Below are positions 54,235 through 63,858 of a stretch of 64,000 nucleotides of DNA, piece by piece. The translations under genes and the position numbers were made by a program. The stretch covers positions 38,808,356-38,872,355 of the forward strand of contig OV277870.1 of NCBI GenBank assembly GCA_922989275.2, in the 5' to 3' direction. The DNA is from Gari tellinella. Lineage: Eukaryota; Mollusca; Bivalvia; Cardiida; Psammobiidae. Each line of letters begins with the position of its first letter. Position 1 is the first letter of the stretch. The notes under the pieces are model-generated. The model saw only the letters and a list, made by a program, of their open reading frames with translations, was not told the DNA's origin and made no database searches.

Positions 54235-54450
54235 GAAATCCTTCACTGCCATGACGTCATCGATTTTAAACAATTGTCGTCTGCTTTAATTTATTAAATT
54301 TAAATTTTAGGTAAATTGATTTAAGAAATATCGAAATGAGTGTCAAACGGTTTGGATCCTGATCAGACGCCGCGTCACGCGGCGTCTGGTCAGGATCCAA
54401 ACTGTTTGCAAATAACTAGTGTACTCTGGGTAAGGCAGCGAAGGGGTTAA
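54235..54450 (-). mobile_element. Pal-C element with near-perfect hairpin
   Basis: CCTTCACTGCCATGACGTCA start (CRE at 54252-54259). Hairpin at about 54342-54411. Ends GGCAGCGAAGGGGTTAA. A more decayed relative precedes it (54060-54233). Confidence 0.85.
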
Positions 54451-54730
54451 ATCCTTCTACTTTATCATTGAAGGGCTTATTGTCGCAGTTATCAGGCTGG
54501 GCTGATTGATACTAGATTGTTGTTACTAGGAAGGAAAACAAAACACGCCGATCGTTATAAATATGACAGGGTCAAGAGGGAATTCACATTATAGGGACGA
54601 ACTGACGTATGGGCGATAGTGAATAGGGCGAAATCGATAGGTCGATTTCATATTACAGTGTATACATTGTATTAAACAATCACTAAAAAGAATACCATTG
54701 GCCTTTGGGAGTATTGAATGTAAGTGGTTC

Positions 54731-54806
54731 CTTAATATAGGATAGAAATAATGCAGAATGCTCCTGTTAGAGCTTTCTGCATTATTTATATCCTATATTA
54801 AGCATT
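54731..54806 (+). repeat. Pal-E2 hairpin
   Basis: TAATATAGGATAGAAATAAT arm, tip GCTCCTGTTAGAGC, return ATTATTTATATCCTATATTA. Nearly perfect. Confidence 0.6.
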
Positions 54807-55135
54807 CACATGTATTCAGCGATATCGATGCTATTTAAATTAGCGATGTTTAATTCAAGATTGACTGTATACGAAGTATAATGTAGATACACGTTTTCTA
54901 ATAGCAGAATCAGATCTGATTCTGATTCTAATAGCTCTGATTAATATCTCAAAACAAATCGAACACAGAGGTGAGTAGGTCGGTTACAAACAAACATATT
55001 ATTCAAATTAATATATAGTTAGGTCATTTATGCGGGCAGTTCAAGGTATTCGTTGATGAATCAACAGAATGGAAACTATTTGACATTCCTTTAAAAAACA
55101 CGACCAAACGGAAGAAAATATCGATAGTATATAAA

Positions 55136-55270
55136 TATTAGATGGCAGTTTGCGTGACATTCAAATTGTCAACCCGAGAAACAGTATGTCACCCCGAGGC
55201 GTAGCCGAGGGTGACATTCTTGTTTTCGAGGGTTGACAATTTGAATGTCTCGCAAAGTTACATCTAATAT
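55136..55270. repeat. 135-bp inverted repeat with inner hairpin
   Basis: TATTAGATGGCAGTTTGCG pairs with its complement near 55250-55270; GACATTCAAATTGTCAACCC pairs likewise. The inner hairpin is TGTCACCC/GGGTGACA around CGAGGCGTAGCCGA. Confidence 0.75.
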
Positions 55271-55657
55271 TCATTTTATTACACCGAGCTTATCAACCCT
55301 GGCTTTGGAATAGTTTTATTCGTATTTTATAGAATGTGTTGTGAATACCAATTTAGCGCGGACATGTACGTTACGCGGGAAATGACGTCGCCGTCTTACG
55401 ACTTCACATTGTTTATATCTATATTAAAAGAAAGAAAGATGAACGTTATGATAAGTAAATTGAAGAAACAGCGTCTTTACCTTGTCTAGGTGGCAAAATG
55501 GTGGCAAATCGTTAATGAATGGACAAAAGGAAGCAACTTGTACAGAAAATGCCATAAGTTGATTAGGAGTTACCACTTTTTAAAACGTTCTATTATCGCC
55601 CATAGCGAAAGTCATGCCAATGCTGACAGTACGTTTTCGGAATGAGTAAAAAGGTAT

Positions 55658-56295
55658 TATTACCTGACTCTCTATTTAAAGTGATTATTAAGCATTTTTG
55701 ACTGTTTTCCGCAAAGATTTACCAGACTGAGGCCAGGGGGCAACAGTTGACTGTTGCATAGCACTGTTACATGCGCGAAAATGGTGCGCACAAATTTTCT
55801 GCATCGCGGGACCGAATAAGGCGTCTTTATGAGACAGATTTTTATTTTATGATCTAGCCTTTTGCGGGTTGATCGGGTCTTTTTTTCTCTCCCGAACAAT
55901 CCCCTCAAAAGGCTATATAGTTCTAGATCTAGATGGATCTAGTATTAAGAGTAACTCCGAATAAAATCGATAAACCGCTGGCAGATCTAACGGTTTTTTA
56001 AACAAATTATGACGTTACAAAAATAAATGACGTCATATCAAAACCAAACAAAGTGTCAATCAATTTCAGTCAATAAGAAACAATAATAATTTCAATCGTA
56101 ATTGAAAAAATGAATATAGTAGAGAAATCTTTTTACAAAACAGTGATGTTCACATTCAGTTGTTGTATTGAATTTATTAAAGATTAAATATAAAATCATC
56201 TGTAGAATCTAAACACGCTTTCAAACCTTGTATATCTAGATCGATCTAGATCTAGCAATTCATTCAGCCTTGCTTAAATAGAGAGTCAGGTAATA
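55658..56295. mobile_element. 638-bp segment bounded by a 22-bp perfect inverted repeat
   Basis: TATTACCTGACTCTCTATTT at 55658 and its inverse ending at 56295. No ORF. A looser inverted pair (TTATTACACC) lies outside at 55277 and 56601, suggesting a larger composite element. Confidence 0.6.
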
Positions 56296-56298
56296 AAT

Positions 56299-56469
56299 CA
56301 TTTGTTTGATAGTTACTTCGGGAACAGTCAAACCACTGTTCCTCTGTAGCAATGAAGACCTTGAGAACTGTTGCCCTCGGCCGTTGGCCTCGGGCAACAG
56401 TTCTCAAGGTCTTCCCTGCTACATCGGGTCAATAATTTGACTGTTCCCTCAGTACCTATGAAACAAATG
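56299..56469. repeat. 171-bp inverted repeat
   Basis: CATTTGTTTGATAGTTAC, GGAACAGTCAAA and GAAGACCTTGAGAACTGTTG pair with complements across a CGGCCGTTGGCC centre. The inner arm is nearly perfect. Confidence 0.75.
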
Positions 56470-56724
56470 TATAATGTCCTTTAGAGTGACGTCACAAAAA
56501 GAATATCATAAAGAGTGACAGTATATTTTGGATAGATGTAAAAGACATGCAAAATGTTAACTGTAGGTCTATGGGAAATTAACATTGTAACTCAAAGCGA
56601 GGTGTAATAATATTATATACAGGCAATACTCATTGGCACTCAAATCGATGTTTCATCTATAAACATGCTTAAACTCTGAATTTTAGAATTCTATACACAC
56701 GAACAATATTCAATTCGCTCCTCA

Positions 56725-56905
56725 TTAGAGCTCATTTTAACAACATATTCCAAACCTACAAACAGTGCTGAGCCTGATCAGAGAGCTCCTGCATAAGTCC
56801 TCTGATCAGGTTCTACACTGTTTGTATTTATAGGAAAGGTGAATTATTCACAGGTACGCTGTTTGTATTTGACGAGTCTACTCGTCGCTAGGGACGAATG
56901 TAATA
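56725..56905 (-). repeat. Pal-A element, partial
   Basis: Hairpin at about 56757-56824 with a degraded tip, then GACGAGTCTACTCGTCGCTAGG, interior sequence of Pal-A. Confidence 0.6.
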
Positions 56906-57306
56906 CATGTAAATAAAACAACAACCTGACAGCAAATGTAATAAAATAAAACGTGTAACCAGGTGACAGAATTGGCAAGATTTTGATTTCTAAAATGTTA
57001 ATGGTATTTTATCAGTATCTCTTCCATCCGAAGATAAACGCGAAAGTAGGACAACAAATCGCAGGCAAAATCTGTTTCATCACAGATAAAACAAATACTG
57101 TTTTTATAATGTTACCATGGTTACGTGAAAATTGATGGAATCGGAGAGCACTGATAATTATTTCCTGCAGTGTTTCGATTTATGCTAGAAAAGTGATATT
57201 CATTAGTGTCGTCTGAACACTTCGGATATCTCAGACACGCTTAAACATGTTGGCTTATCGGTAATAAGCTAACAACAGAAGCCTTGAAATCCTTATTGAC
57301 ATAGTA

Positions 57307-57735
57307 CAGTGGGGAACGTCAAGGCGTTATTCTTCCCCGTTTAACCCACTACCCATATTTTTTTCTAGTTTGGAAGACAGGTGTCCATTTAAAGCAGGTT
57401 GAAAGTAAAGCAGAATGCGCCTAAAGGCGCATTCTGCTTTACTTTCAGCCAGCTTTAAGCGTTCAACTGCTAGGTTTTTATATAACTTTTCTTATGATAG
57501 ATATTCATGAATGTATAAAGCGAAACTATTTTTTTCAGTGGAGGAATAAATTATGGTGTAAATGGTAAACATGTCGGCAATAAGCTTATAATATCGGCAA
57601 TAAGCATTGAAATTCATATTGATATACAATGTAGTATATTGGAGCAGAAGTTATTATTTCCCGTTTAATCGAAAACAAAATGCAATAAAATGAAGAAATA
57701 ACAACATTTGTAATGGAGATACACGCGAAGTTTTC
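57307..57735 (+). repeat. Pal-D fragments with nested Pal-B
   Basis: CAGTGGGGAACG...CCCCGTTTAA (Pal-D left end) is interrupted by Pal-B at 57341. D-like sequence resumes near 57640 (CCCGTTTAATCG). Confidence 0.5.
57341..57565 (+). mobile_element. Pal-B element, right end eroded
   Basis: TTAACCCACTACCCATA start at the TTAA of the GTTTAAACG motif of Pal-D. Hairpin tip CGCCTAAAGGCG. Confidence 0.75.
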
Positions 57736-57739
57736 TATG

Positions 57740-57914
57740 AAATCAGTGTAGATGCCGATAAATGTGTTTCCTGCAGGGCCCCATAGGATCAGAATTTACA
57801 CTGTTTATCATTTCGCAATATATTGTCATAAAAACAACCTAAATAATCAAAAACAGAATAGATTTAGTTGAGGACCGGAATTGTCCATATACAGTTTTAG
57901 GGTTGAAGCAGTAA
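57740..57914 (+). repeat. Pal-A right part abutting an exon acceptor
   Basis: AATCAGTGTAGATGCC, shortened tip, TTTACACTGTTTATCATTTC, GGAATTGTCCAT, TTTTAGGGTTGAAG. It ends about 26 bp before the exon at 57940. Confidence 0.65.
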
Positions 57915-57939
57915 ATATAATTTGATTGCTGCATTTCAG

Positions 57940-58108
57940 ATGTGCGACCAATCACACCACCTGAGGAGCGAGAGAAGAAGAAGAAGGCACCAGAACGGAA
58001 AGTGATAGTTACAGGAGACACAGACCTGCTGCTCAAGCACCTGTTTGCTGACGTCATGGAAGAGAAGAAGGGATCCAATAGTAACATGACTCATTTAAAA
58101 CGTGGAAG
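57940..58108 (+). CDS. third exon of the same gene
   Basis: The acceptor TTGATTGCTGCATTTCAG and donor AAG/GTACG bound 169 nt, entering in phase 1 and leaving in phase 2. It encodes DVRPITPPEEREKKKKAPER, then a hydrophobic VIVTGDTDLLLKHLFADVM segment likely to be a short helix, and a polar end (GSNSNMTHLKRG). The next exon is not found before 64000. A Pal-A fragment ends about 26 bp before the acceptor. Confidence 0.8.
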
Positions 58109-58542
58109 GTACGAAGCTTATAACTGCTTTACCCCCTAAAATCGGTTCTTTTCTTTTAATTAAAAATGTGCATAAGTCCAGCTATTTGCAGGCAGCATCA
58201 ACGAGTCCTACTTCTCAATCAGGAATTAAGTCGAAGGTGGGGCTAAGCGCGACTAACATTTTGATCTCAAAATGCAAAACATGATTTCGGATATTGCAAA
58301 CACTGAAGATAATGTTTCAACCACAACTACAATAAACGTTGATATTTGCTTCATAGGCTAGTTCATGTAATACAGTGTATTCTCCCCTGGGATATTCAAA
58401 TATCAAATTTCTTTATTGACTTTTACGTATACACCACAGTAGCTAGGCTTTCAATCATTAAAATAAATACGCCTTTATAACGCCTCAAATTATTTGTACA
58501 CTAAAGAAATGAACAATTAAAGTAGTTCTTAGCTAGGAAATA

Positions 58543-58796
58543 CAGGGCTGCCATTACTCCGGATTTTTCCTAAATCTTCGGATTTTTTTTCTAGTACATG
58601 GTGGCTTAAAGCAGGCTGAAAGTAAAGCAGAATGCGCCTTAAGGCGCATTCTATTTTACTTTCAACCTGCTTTAAGCAGCCACGTGTCAACACAACTAGA
58701 AACAGGCGATGGGGAAATGTACGCTTCGTAAAATCGCACTTGAAAAATGCATTTTTGGAAATCTTAGGATTTTTATGTCAACTTATGGCAGCCCTG
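58543..58796 (+). mobile_element. Pal-P element, hAT-like ends with Pal-B hairpin
   Basis: CAGGGCTGCCATTACTCCGG to TTATGGCAGCCCTG. Flanks GAAATA and GAAATG suggest a 6-bp duplication. Hairpin at about 58604-58676 (GCTTAAAGCAGG arms, tip CGCCTTAAGGCG). Confidence 0.85.
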
Positions 58797-58856
58797 GAAA
58801 TGTTGGAAACGAATCATGGGTGGCATCTCAGATATTTCTGGAATAGAAGCAATTAA

Positions 58857-58975
58857 TAAAGCAGGCAGAAAGTAAAACAGAATGTTCCTTAAGGAGCATT
58901 CTGTTTTACTTTCAACCTGTTGTAAGTGGTAGCTTGTTTTCAAAATTTGAAATATGCTTTGTGGTAAATAATTAA
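58857..58975 (+). repeat. Pal-B-type hairpin with partial right flank
   Basis: AAAGCAGGCAGAAAGTAAAA arm, tip TCCTTAAGGA, and CAACCTGTTGTAAGTGG. Confidence 0.55.
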
Positions 58976-59199
58976 ATGGACATTGTTATGCTACAGTAAT
59001 TGTCTTGCTTCGTCCAAACAGGATACTACAACCAACCAGCAGTAGACAAACTATCGATTGAATAATAATTAATCTAGACGTATTAGATCGAAGTATATGA
59101 AAAGAAAATATTTACGATTTACCCAATCACCATTTAGACGTTTGTATGAATTCAATACCTGAATAAACATACATACACGTACAGACAATCTTGTATTAG

Positions 59200-59620
59200 G
59201 CGATCACTTATTGCAGATGCATTGGTGTCTCTAAAGTCAGGTGATTGCTTAACCCTTTACCCAATAACCCGTTTATAACATTAAATACATGTGATCATTT
59301 AAAGCAGGTTGAAAGTAAAGCAGAATGTGCCTTAAGGCACATCTGCTTTACCTTCATCCTGCTTTAAACTACCATCTGCTAGGCTATTAAAACCATTGTA
59401 TGGTAATTGTTCATGAGGATATAAACTGGAACTATTTTCTTTAGCGGAGCAATAAATTAAATACGCCAAAAGTCGCTTCTATGGGGGAAAGGGTTAATGC
59501 AGGATAAAAATAATGCAGAAAGCTCATATAGGAGTTTTCTGCATTAATTATATCCTGCATTAAGCAACAACTAGTTTCTAATATTAACCTATTGGCATTT
59601 TATTGAGTGATCCCGTAACC
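59200..59620 (+). repeat. Pal-E2 element split by Pal-B
   Basis: CAGGTGATTGCTTAA on the left and TTAATGCAGGATAAAAATAA on the right rejoin to the normal E2 arm if the Pal-B is removed. Tip GCTCATATAGGAG. Confidence 0.6.
59249..59497 (+). mobile_element. Pal-B nested in Pal-E2
   Basis: TTAACCCTTTACCCAATA to GGGGGAAAGGGTTAA, TTAA at both edges. Hairpin intact except for one lost base. Confidence 0.85.
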
Positions 59621-59639
59621 GTACCACAATCAACGATAG

Positions 59640-59822
59640 CGACAACAATATACCTGTGAGGAGTACACTTGTCCTATGTAAACAGTGTAGACCCTTAAAA
59701 CCCCAGGAACTATACTGTTTGTCATTTTGCAATATATTGTCAAATCAACCCTAAATAATTAAAATGGACTAAACTTAATTAGAAATTAGATTTTTCCATT
59801 AAAAGTTTTAGTGTTGATGTTA
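59640..59822 (+). repeat. Pal-A element without left end
   Basis: CCTGTGAGGAGTACACTTGT, a hairpin with deleted tip, GTCATTTTGCAATATATTGT, TTTTAGTGTTGATG. Confidence 0.6.
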
Positions 59823-60184
59823 CTGTATATAGTCACACTTGCTTTAAGCTACCATTCAATAGACGATTATAAAGACAGCCTTTGGAACAAGTGACAGCTT
59901 AGTACAGAACATAAGTAACACATGAAACTCTTTGAGTAACTTTCTGCTTTACTTTTGTTCTGCATTAAATGCTCACCTGTATTTACAAATATCCATTTTT
60001 TTCTAAAAGGATATTGTCTTTGTATTGTTACGTCTACTACATTGCGCTACCGTAATAAAGAGTAATTACATGTAATTCTTGGCATACCGCTTCATCTTAT
60101 TTAATCTGAGATCGAATTATTGATAACGAAAGTCAATCTCTGTCAATAAGCCGCTTAAGATTATCGATAATAAGCGTCTACGTA

Positions 60185-60785
60185 ACCCTTTTACTGCTGA
60201 ATATGGTTTAACTAATGTTTGTAAATAGTTTGTACCCAGATCAGATGCTGAATTATTTGTTTTCTGATGACGCTGTTGATTAGTCTCTGGCTTCGTGTAT
60301 TATTCAGTAAAAACGCATTGAAGTTAAGAATTAACATGTTGGTAACTTTTTAGCTGACGAAATGGAGATAGTAAAGGGGTCAAGTTGCATATTATACGTT
60401 TGTAGTATAGTACCGTGGTACTATAACATATTAATACTCTGCAAATATTTGTCTGACACCAATAGTAACTGTCCTGGATTAGCCCCTTCACTAACAGGGC
60501 TGCCAATTCACTGGATATTTCCTTAATATTCGGATTTTTTTCTCAGTACATGGTATTTTAAAGCAGGCTGAAAGTAAAGCAGAATGCGCCTTAGGGCGCA
60601 TTCTGCTTTACTTACAGCATGCTTTAAGTAGTCGCATGTCAACAAAACTAGGTAAAATCGCACTTAAAATGCAAATTTGGAAATCTTAGGATTTTTCATG
60701 TCAACTTATGGCAACCCTGCACTAACACGACGTCATCTGCTTTACACAATATTTAATTAAAGTCGTTTGCATTTATTTTTCAAAT
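60185..60785 (-). repeat. decayed Pal-C sequences around Pal-P
   Basis: ACCCTTTTACTGCTGAATATG with a weak hairpin at about 60222-60285, then CCCCTTCACTAA and, after Pal-P, CACGACGTCATCTGC: one Pal-C end split by Pal-P. Confidence 0.5.
60495..60719 (+). mobile_element. Pal-P element with CACTAA duplication
   Basis: CAGGGCTGCCAATTCAC to TTATGGCAACCCTG, flanked by CACTAA on both sides (60489-60494, 60720-60725). Pal-B-type hairpin inside, tip CGCCTTAGGGCG. Confidence 0.85.
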
Positions 60786-60938
60786 TTGAATTTTAGGTAA
60801 ATCGACTAAAGTTATTTCGGAATGAACGTCAAGCAGTTTGAATCCTGACCAGAAACCGCATTTTGAATTTGCAAATAACCATTGTTTCGGACTAAGGCAG
60901 TACAGGGGTTCACATATAACATGTCCTAGCTATTTCGC

Positions 60939-61945
60939 TGCTGCAAAATTGCGTGCTCCGAAATTATTGCCAACTTTAATGTATCCAGTTTTAAGTTGCA
61001 TTTTCAGCAATTTGATTGCTGCAAAATTGCGTGCTCCGAAAGTATTGCCAACTTTAATGTATCCAGTTTTAAGTTGCATTTGCAGCAATTTGATTGCTGC
61101 AAAATTGCGTGCTCCGAAAGTATTGCCAACTTTAATGTATCCAGTTTTAAGTTGCATTTTCAGCAATTTGATTGCTGCAAAATTGCGTGCTCCGAAAGTA
61201 TTGCCAACTTTAATGTATCCAGTTTTAAGTTGCATTTTCAGCAATTTGATTGCTTCAAAATTGCGTGCTCCGAAATTATTGCCAACTTTAATGTATCCAG
61301 TTTTAAGTTGCATTTTCAGCAATTTGATTGCTGCAAAATTGCGTGCTCCGAAAGTATTGCCAACTTTAATGTATCCAGTTTTAAGTTGCATTTTCAGCAA
61401 TTTGATTGCTGCAAAATTGCGTGCTCCGAAATTATTGCCAACTTTAATGTATCCAGTTTTAAGTTGCATTTTCAGCAATTTGATTGCTGCAAAATTGCGT
61501 GCTCCGAAAGTATTGCCAACTTTAATGTATCCAGTTTTAAGTTGCATTTTCAGCAATTTGAGTGCTGCAAAAGTGCGTGCTCCGAAGGTATTGCCAACTT
61601 TAATGAATGCAGTTTTATGTTGCATTTTCAGCAATTTGATTGCTGCGATATTGCGTGCTCCGAAATTATTGCCAACTTTAATGTCTCCAGTTTTAAGATG
61701 AATTTTCAGCAATTTGATTGCTGCAATACTGCGTGCTTCGAAATTATTGCTTACTTTAATGTCTCCAGTTTTAAGTTGCATTTTCAGCAATTTAATTGCT
61801 GTAATATTGCGTGCTTCGAAATATTTGCCAACTTTAATGTATCCAGTTTTAAGCTGCATTTTCAGCAATTTGATTGTTGCAATATTGCGTGCTTCGAATT
61901 TATTGCCAACTTTAATATCTCCATTTTTAAGTTGCATTTATAGTA
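60939..61945 (+). repeat. 78-bp tandem array, 13 copies
   Basis: Copies start near 60939 and every 78 bp after that (GCTGCAAAATTGCGTGCTCC). AAATTATTG and AAAGTATTG variants alternate irregularly. Copies from about 61563 rightward are more diverged. Because 78 is divisible by three and stops are rare in the unit, long ORFs appear on both strands; they are not taken as genes. Confidence 0.95.
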
Positions 61946-62309
61946 TTTTGACCGAAAATACCTCGACAGATATCAAGTAATTATCATTCTAAGCAGACAA
62001 AACATTATCTGGCGTGATGTCTGGGTTCAAATTGTTTGCAAGTCGTGATAGGTGCTCTAAGCAATAATACACGTACGTTTCTTCGTTGAATACCATCTAA
62101 ACCCTTTCCCTTCCAATATTCGCTTAAAGCAGACTCAACGTAAAGCAAACAGCTACTGAAATGTACAACATATCGATATGTTTTCCTTAGCTCATTATCA
62201 AGAATTAGCATATTGCATATTTTTTCAATTGGGAATTTTGCTGAGTCGATTGTTGTTAAGTCTGCATTGTTCAGCAATATTTAATTGTGTACTTTTAAGC
62301 TCTACACTA

Positions 62310-62515
62310 TATACCTTACTCCGGGTACAGTGGTTATTAGCAAACAGGTTGAGTCCTGGACGTCGAGTCACTCGGCCTCTGACCAGGGTCAATACTGTTT
62401 GACACTCATTTTGACATTATTTTAGTCAATTTAGCTAAAATTTTAGTTTTAGAAGTAAGCGCGGACGACACTTGTTTACAGCAGATGACTACGTGTCAGT
62501 GAAAGGTTTAAGCTA
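62310..62515 (+). repeat. Pal-C element, diverged
   Basis: Hairpin at about 62339-62401 (tip GTCGAGTCACTCGGC), GCGGACGACACTTGTTTA, and GTGTCAGTGAAAGGTTTAA. Confidence 0.6.
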
Positions 62516-62633
62516 TTCCCTTCCTTACCCTAGTGCATTGACAATTGCAGTTTGGATCAGGACAAAGCGCCTAATAATTCTGCATCCGGACGGGTCTAAA
62601 CGTTTTGACACTCATACCTTTGTTAACCAGTTG

Positions 62634-62832
62634 CAGTCGAAATTCGATACTACGAACTCGTTTAAATCGATCGCACCAATACTTCATAAGTTAAATTTGG
62701 ATAAGTCGATCTCCTTTAAGTCGAACATACCTATATTTCAAAGTTAAAACGTGGCTTATAAGCCACGTTTTAACTTTGAAATATAGATATGTTCGAACTA
62801 ACGCGAGTTCGAAGTATCGAGGTTTCGACTTT
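62634..62832 (+). mobile_element. Pal-G element
   Basis: CAGTCGAAATTCGATAC start, perfect hairpin arms TTTCAAAGTTAAAACGTGGC with their complement, and GAGTTCGAAGTATCGAGG end. Confidence 0.75.
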
Positions 62833-63076
62833 CTAAATCTACTTTTAAGAAAGAATACCAATTGACAATTTTGAGACAGGCCTTATTCTGGCACAGTAGG
62901 GGTTAAGTTCGATAACATATTTATGAGATTTGTGACAAAGAACATCACATTATTAATGCATGACTATTTTAAATGTCTTAAATGTATTCAGGTAGTCAAA
63001 CTTTTAAACATTAAATACCACTTGTTATGCAAAACATTTCTTTTAATTATTAAGGTCTACATTCCACACAAGTAGA

Positions 63077-63150
63077 CATTTGCAAACAGTGTAGACCCTG
63101 AAGAGACGCCGCATATTGCGGCGTCTATTCAGGATCTACACTGTTTGCTA
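63077..63150 (+). repeat. Pal-M-like hairpin
   Basis: GCAAACAGTGTAGACCCTGA arm, tip GACGCCGCATATTGCGGCGTC, return GGATCTACACTGTTTGC. Confidence 0.65.
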
Positions 63151-63543
63151 TTTCATATTAAATTATCTATTGTATGGACAAAAACTGTGTTGTCTTTAAA
63201 TTTTCCCTAGTATATTACATATTGTAATCATCTTGTAAGCATAAGGGGGAGTTCAGACACAAATGTGTTACATTTTATATTGCATAAAATTACATCGGAA
63301 ACTCGAGTCCTGATATTTAAATCCCCTATATAGGTAATGTTCTTCCTAAATATTTGGCATTCTATAAAGGAATTGAAGTATAAATTGGCAAATGTGGATT
63401 CAAATACTCTCATATTTCTTAAAATAAATATCAATAATTTGAACATTAATACTGACTATTAATTTGATAATGTGAAAAATGAAAGGTACTACTATTTTAT
63501 CTGTTACCCATTACTTTTAACAAGTGACCTCTTTTAGAAGCTA

Positions 63544-63789
63544 CAGTGGAGAATCTGTTATTCTTTCCCAATAAACGCGTTTACGCTTAAACTATTATTT
63601 GCAGTGCAAACAGTTTGGAACCAGATCAGACGCCGGTTAACCCGGCGTCTGATCAGGCTCCAAACTGTTTGCCACCAAGATAAACAAGAATTACCAGAAT
63701 TGTCCAAAAGTTGTTCTTTTCTACGTTTTAGTGCTTTGCGTTTGCGTACGTTTGCGTTTAAACGGGAAAGAATAACAGATTCTCCATTG
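63544..63789 (+). mobile_element. Pal-D element, young copy (246 bp), TA duplication
   Basis: CAGTGGAGAATCTGTTATTC to ACAGATTCTCCATTG with TA edges. Hairpin tip CGCCGGTTAACCCGGCG. Confidence 0.9.
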
Positions 63790-63858
63790 TATATACATGG
63801 CAATTAATTTAGAGGGTGAATATGTTCTTACTGAAGATATCATTTCAATAGTAGACTA

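Noticed and set aside
60838..61943. Long ORFs of 287-335 codons on both strands
   Set aside because: All arise from the 78-bp tandem repeat, whose period is a multiple of three.
34526..63807. Recurring peptide QIRRRVTRRLIRLQT in many ORFs
   Set aside because: It is the translation of the Pal-C/Pal-D hairpin. It recurs because the element does, and no start or splice context supports it.
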